Assembly: GCF_016798225.1 (NCBI RefSeq)
Contig: NZ_JAEUYX010000014.1
Location: 1 to 37,182, forward strand
Direction: 5' to 3'
DNA from: Anaerococcus sp. mt242
GTDB lineage: Bacteria > Bacillota > Clostridia > Tissierellales > Peptoniphilaceae
DNA length: 37,182 nucleotides
The translations under genes and the position numbers were made by a program. Under the pieces are notes generated by a model. It saw nothing but the letters and a program-made list of their open reading frames with translations. It searched no databases and had not been told where the DNA came from. How positions within the stretch are numbered: the first letter of the stretch is position 1; the number at the start of each line of letters is the position of its first letter. Of the stretch, positions 34,201-37,182 are shown in pieces.

Positions 34201-37065
34201 GGAATCTTAAACTCTAAAAGAAATGACTCAAAAGGTATAAAGGGTTCTAAGCTAAAAGTTTATGGTGATCTGAGATGGGATGGATTGATCTATAATCCTC
34301 ATTCAGTAGATAAATACGATAAAAATTATGTTGAAGGCAAATTTGAGCCAATAGCAGAAGGGCAATATTTCTATAAATTTGAATATAGACTAACCCCTGA
34401 TTATCCATATCAGATCTCCTATATTCCAGTAAAAATAGATAGAACTCCACCTGAGATTGTATCTGTTGATGCATCTAACCCTGATGAAATAAAACTTAAA
34501 ATAAAGGATAGCTACCATAAGCAAAAAGAAGCCTACAAAAATGAAACTATCTTTACAAGAGAACAAGAAAAAAATCCTCAAAAATTTGAAGAAGTTCCTA
34601 ACAAAGTATGGTTTGCAGGAGCTGCCTTTGTAGATGAAAATGGCGAAATATTAGATAAACTTAAAGTAGTAAATGTTGGAGAAAAAAATAAATATAACGG
34701 CTTTAAACTAGATAAAGATGGTAACAGCTGTTATAAAATATTGGGAGCTAATAAAAATCTTTTAGGAAAGACAATAGAAATTGCTTCTTTAGATGGAGCT
34801 TCAAACTTTACTGATTTATATCAAGTTAAATTTGACAAAAAAATTATAAACGGCAAGCTAGGATACTCTACTGTAAAAAGCTCCTACGATCCTGATATAG
34901 ATGACTATATTGAAGAAAAAAATTCAGCAGGAAAAATAGACGCCAAGTTATTAAAAAATATTAATACAAGCGAAAAAAAATCAGATAAAAATGAAGCTAA
35001 TAGCTCTGCTAATTTAGAAGGAAAACCAAGTATTAATATAGATACTACTAAATCTACTATTGAAGCTCTTGATAATGAAGATCTAAATAGAATTATAAAA
35101 GTAAAAAAGATCAAAAAAGAAAATCCATTAACTGGTATAAAAGAAGAAAGCTACGATTATGGAGATGAAAACTCCATAGATGAATATGGACTTCCAAGTA
35201 AATATCTTGATGGAAGTAAGATGGAATTTGTAGATAATTCCCTAGATTATTTTAAAGACCATAACTATGTAGGAAAGATTATATTAAATGCAAATGGTGG
35301 ATTTGATATAGAAGGTGTAGTCAAAAACGTAAGTAAAGATGCTAAAATCTACTTTAGATCTACTGCTATGAAAAAAACTAACAAGCTAGGTCAAGTGAAG
35401 ACTATCCCCTCAACATATAACGAAAAAGATAAGTCAATGTCATTCAATCTATGGGCAAATATAAATGATGTCGATAATAATAAAGGTATTGATTATAAGG
35501 GAGATATAGAACTATACGTAACCGATAAAAATGGTAGCAGCCAAAGTATCTATATAAGAATGCCTAAAGAAAAATTCTCTAAGAAGACAGAAGATAAAAT
35601 ACCAACTGTCGAATCTAATTATGGAAATATCATAGAGCTTGGCGGAGCTGACTTAAATCATGGATTAAAAGAGAAAGCAGATGAGGCCGGCAATATTTAT
35701 TATGAAATAAGTGATAATTTAAAATTTAAAAATGGATATGCAGTTAAAATAATATCTATAAATCCTGGAAAAACCGGATTAGAATCCTTATCATCAAATA
35801 TATATACTAACGATAGTAAAGATGTAGCAACTAAAACAGCTAATATAAAGACTCTTCAAGGCTTTACCATCTTAAGATATGAAGTCTATAAACTAGAAAA
35901 GAATTCTAATGGAGAAGCTATACTAAATGATGAAAATTTAGTAGAAGAAATTGGCAAAATTGTATATATAGATAAAGATAAAGTCCAACTTGATATGGAT
36001 AATGATAACTTTAATCCTTATACAAATGAAAATAACGCTAATTACGGAGAACTTTACATTAAGAAAAGCCCCTTAGTTTTAAGAGGAAAAGTAGGTGATA
36101 AAGGTGGATTTAACTGGAACTTTAGAATAAATGAATCCATAGTTGATCAATATTTAATTTATGGAGATCTAAACAGTGATAATTCCAAAGACTTCGAAGT
36201 AAAAATAGATGCTAACGATGGTGATATCATGGATTGGGCTGCCAAAGACTATATAGGTAACGGTGAGCCAGAAGGTATTAGATCACAATACAAGATATTT
36301 ATTGACAACACTAAACCAGAAATTGAATTAACAGATAAAAATATTGATAACAATATCAGACTAAAATATGAGATTGATGGCAAAGAAAAACAATTTAATT
36401 TATCTATAAGTGATAAGATAGATAATGGAAATCCTGGAAGAATTCAACAAAAATCAATTTTAGTAAATGGAAAAGAATACCAAGCTAATAGCTTATTAAA
36501 TTCTTATGCTAATTACAATAATCCTGATCAAGTAGAAATTAAAGTTATTGCAACTGATTATGCAAGGAATACCAAAGTACAAATTTATAAGCTTGACTTA
36601 AATACAGGAAAAATAGAAAATGTCCAAAATCCAAAAGTAGAGGTCTTAGTAAATGCTACTACAAATGAAGTAAATTTAGGTGAAGACTTCACTCTTCCAG
36701 AATATGAAGGCGCAATACCTGAGGAAAAAGAATTCGCCGGATGGAAAGTTAGAGATGCTATCAAAAAACCAGGTTTTACTTTTAATACTCAAGCAAATAT
36801 AGAAATCACACCAGTATTTAAAGATAGAGAAAAAGATTATGTGTCTTTAAATTTTGAATCCAATGGAGCGGATGGAGAGATTCCAGAAATAAAAGTTGTG
36901 AAAGGAAGCGAAATAAGCCTTCCTGAAAATACATTCATAGCTCCAGATGGCAAAGAATTTGCTGGATGGCTTGTATCTGGAAATGAAGATATAAATAATC
37001 CAAAAGATAAAATAACAGTAAACGATAATATTACAGTTACTGCTATTTGGAAAGATATTCAGTAA
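31207..37065 (+). CDS. Large secreted subtilisin-like (S8) serine peptidase, C5a-peptidase/lactocepin type
   Basis: 1952 aa. TTG start, 6 nt after GGAGG; no ATG fits better. Signal peptide ending SFA (about residue 28), a prodomain to about 140, then the S8 domain with Asp180 (NIDTGMD), His247 (DPHGMHISG), oxyanion Asn349 (ATGNYA) and Ser620 (SGTSMATPV). A protease-associated domain is inserted at about 400-530. An Fn3-like domain (about 725-850) follows as in C5a peptidase, then long beta-rich and linker regions. Two InlB/Flg_new B-repeats (about 1805-1952; EFAGWKV, EFAGWLV, TAIWKDIQ) end the chain. No LPXTG or other anchor follows. Likely cleaves host proteins outside the cell, by family analogy. 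Confidence 0.9.
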   Translation: MKKNHNKSISFILALSMVFSFVSPSFASKSTNPKKDSDLVNINRSKQKKSKIIDDYLSSEASIKADIEKEAYFIEFNKNADKNKVKKALNSIKDTKILYEYNIIFNGLAISTYPENIDYIKTIKGVADIEKSEKLNPLMENARSLVKVDKASNYLKNINAINPNLGKNYDGRGMVIANIDTGMDASHKAMRLDDDAKKVAKVKLDNLSEADKNFYISEKVPHSVNYLNGGKITTEKYDDGSDYHDPHGMHISGILAANDTMEDINKGKGIRGIAPNAQLFSYKMYSDASDGFAGDETMFHAFEDCIKHDVDVISISSGFTGTGLKGEKYWQAIRTLRNHGIPVCVATGNYATSASNSSWDRYANNALNMTDTGNVTRTAAHEDAIAVGSSRNTKINFDGVNIGGNDFRYSRIGAFFDPNSFKKDKYKFIYLGKCQDDDIAGKNLKDKIVIMDRIYTKDLKYSFKKAADKGAAGVIVVNTISYYNRDDWENVPAMGYEEDEATKVQVFSISGMDGIKLWSMLTGSSDKVNIKSKKDSDYRIDMNLYNSLKPKVGEEKELNIKFLDKKIPWQDVNVPAGSTSWGPRVDLMLKPDVSAPGKNIYSTLNKIDGKDTYQYMSGTSMATPVVSGSTVIIRPKLKEMVKKPVIKSRGIDLVSLTKIMLQITSTPMIDPQTEESGTYLYASPRQQGSGLINVEKALKNNLVISYDLKDSSGQTNSYGAVSLKEIKTKKKDFRINIDNPTNRDITLKVSSSPITTDGEIKVKKLDEEYDEKSKTGIHTVNEIHPKKVDGAKLTFAKNEIVIPARGSYSLGASLDVGSLTNKNKFIEGFINFESKEEKENTRKDPQPSLSMPFMGFAGDWNNEPIIDKWAWEDGSRSKGIVGYDDEGNPKIPGTLNRGRGGEHGIDLFKPAGVIQNREDDNKSLDQDPDLFAFNNSQDWDLESTGESKLIKDYETDRGLTPSPLILRSAADAKVSIVNSDNPKNQNYLKVLDVDHFIKGILNSKRNDSKGIKGSKLKVYGDLRWDGLIYNPHSVDKYDKNYVEGKFEPIAEGQYFYKFEYRLTPDYPYQISYIPVKIDRTPPEIVSVDASNPDEIKLKIKDSYHKQKEAYKNETIFTREQEKNPQKFEEVPNKVWFAGAAFVDENGEILDKLKVVNVGEKNKYNGFKLDKDGNSCYKILGANKNLLGKTIEIASLDGASNFTDLYQVKFDKKIINGKLGYSTVKSSYDPDIDDYIEEKNSAGKIDAKLLKNINTSEKKSDKNEANSSANLEGKPSINIDTTKSTIEALDNEDLNRIIKVKKIKKENPLTGIKEESYDYGDENSIDEYGLPSKYLDGSKMEFVDNSLDYFKDHNYVGKIILNANGGFDIEGVVKNVSKDAKIYFRSTAMKKTNKLGQVKTIPSTYNEKDKSMSFNLWANINDVDNNKGIDYKGDIELYVTDKNGSSQSIYIRMPKEKFSKKTEDKIPTVESNYGNIIELGGADLNHGLKEKADEAGNIYYEISDNLKFKNGYAVKIISINPGKTGLESLSSNIYTNDSKDVATKTANIKTLQGFTILRYEVYKLEKNSNGEAILNDENLVEEIGKIVYIDKDKVQLDMDNDNFNPYTNENNANYGELYIKKSPLVLRGKVGDKGGFNWNFRINESIVDQYLIYGDLNSDNSKDFEVKIDANDGDIMDWAAKDYIGNGEPEGIRSQYKIFIDNTKPEIELTDKNIDNNIRLKYEIDGKEKQFNLSISDKIDNGNPGRIQQKSILVNGKEYQANSLLNSYANYNNPDQVEIKVIATDYARNTKVQIYKLDLNTGKIENVQNPKVEVLVNATTNEVNLGEDFTLPEYEGAIPEEKEFAGWKVRDAIKKPGFTFNTQANIEITPVFKDREKDYVSLNFESNGADGEIPEIKVVKGSEISLPENTFIAPDGKEFAGWLVSGNEDINNPKDKITVNDNITVTAIWKDIQ

Positions 37066-37130
37066 ACATAAGTTTTTAGTAATTTAAGATTAACAAGTTC
37101 TTTGTTACTTAATATAAAAAGCTGGCATTT

Positions 37131-37182
37131 TGAGCTGAACCCCAAAATCCGGAATATGGATTGAGGGGTTTTTTTCATGCCA
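37131..37182. repeat. 52-bp dispersed repeat, right copy
   Basis: Exact reverse complement of 4-55. Here the outer TGGCAT (37123-37128) also pairs with the terminal ATGCCA (37177-37182), which the left copy lacks, so flanks have diverged while the core is identical. Confidence 0.85.
37138..37175 (+). terminator. Intrinsic terminator of the S8 peptidase operon
   Basis: The same AACCCC/GGGGTT plus AATCC/GGATT hairpin followed by a T7 run, inside the right repeat copy, about 70 nt after the peptidase stop. Confidence 0.85.

Noticed and set aside
1-37182. Terminal inverted repeats as telomeres of a linear replicon or ends of a 37-kb transposon
   Set aside because: The genes between are chromosomal housekeeping genes, there is no transposase or replication gene, and the repeat is simply a terminator after each end gene.

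Overview
The window reads as a piece of chromosome from a low-GC, Gram-positive anaerobe. The gene set (sufCBDSU without other Fe-S genes, an HPr protein, M20 aminoacyl-histidine dipeptidase, stand-alone archaeal-type ornithine cyclodeaminase homologues, secreted S8 peptidase with InlB-type B-repeats and a GA-like module) fits a peptide-fermenting Firmicute of the Anaerococcus/Peptoniphilus type. That placement is an inference from gene content, not a database match. Both ends carry the same 52-bp repeat in opposite orientation, so the window is probably a complete draft contig that stops at a dispersed repeat.

Layout. 1-2050: nagA on the minus strand, divergent from folA and a translationally coupled glutaredoxin-like gene. 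2078-7798: a six-gene ribose operon (rbsR-K-D-A-C-B, minus strand) with a clear sigma-A promoter and a LacI-type operator over the transcription start. 7821-8795: an EamA transporter. 8841-14700: larE-larB-larC followed without gaps by a FecBCD-type ABC importer. This is a nickel-pincer nucleotide cofactor operon with a likely nickel importer; larC is split by a -1 frameshift at an A9 run and carries a duplicated His-rich segment. 14870-20110: a second minus-strand operon with a long leader, a diverged ClpB-like AAA+ protein whose second ATPase domain has lost its Walker B acidic residues, and two tandem, unequally conserved homologues of NAD-dependent ornithine cyclodeaminase (TIGR00300/LOR-SDH family). 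Two near-identical 14-bp palindromes lie upstream of its promoter. 20293-20814: two small membrane proteins of unknown role. 20816-25717: sufCBDSU. 25756-27609: ptsH and pepD, each with its own terminator. 27790-37065 (plus strand): a membrane-anchored C39-like cysteine peptidase, then a secreted surface-protein operon (697-aa GA-module protein and 1952-aa subtilase) with a DtxR-type metal box upstream.

How the parts work together. The ribose operon imports ribose (RbsABC), converts anomers (RbsD) and phosphorylates it (RbsK) under RbsR control. The lar operon makes the NPN cofactor (LarB carboxylates and hydrolyses NaAD, LarE adds sulfur, LarC inserts nickel), and its ABC importer plausibly brings in the metal; no LarA racemase is in the window. 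The Clp/cyclodeaminase operon is the least explained locus and the best candidate for an undescribed system. No rRNA, tRNA, CRISPR, phage or transposase genes were seen.
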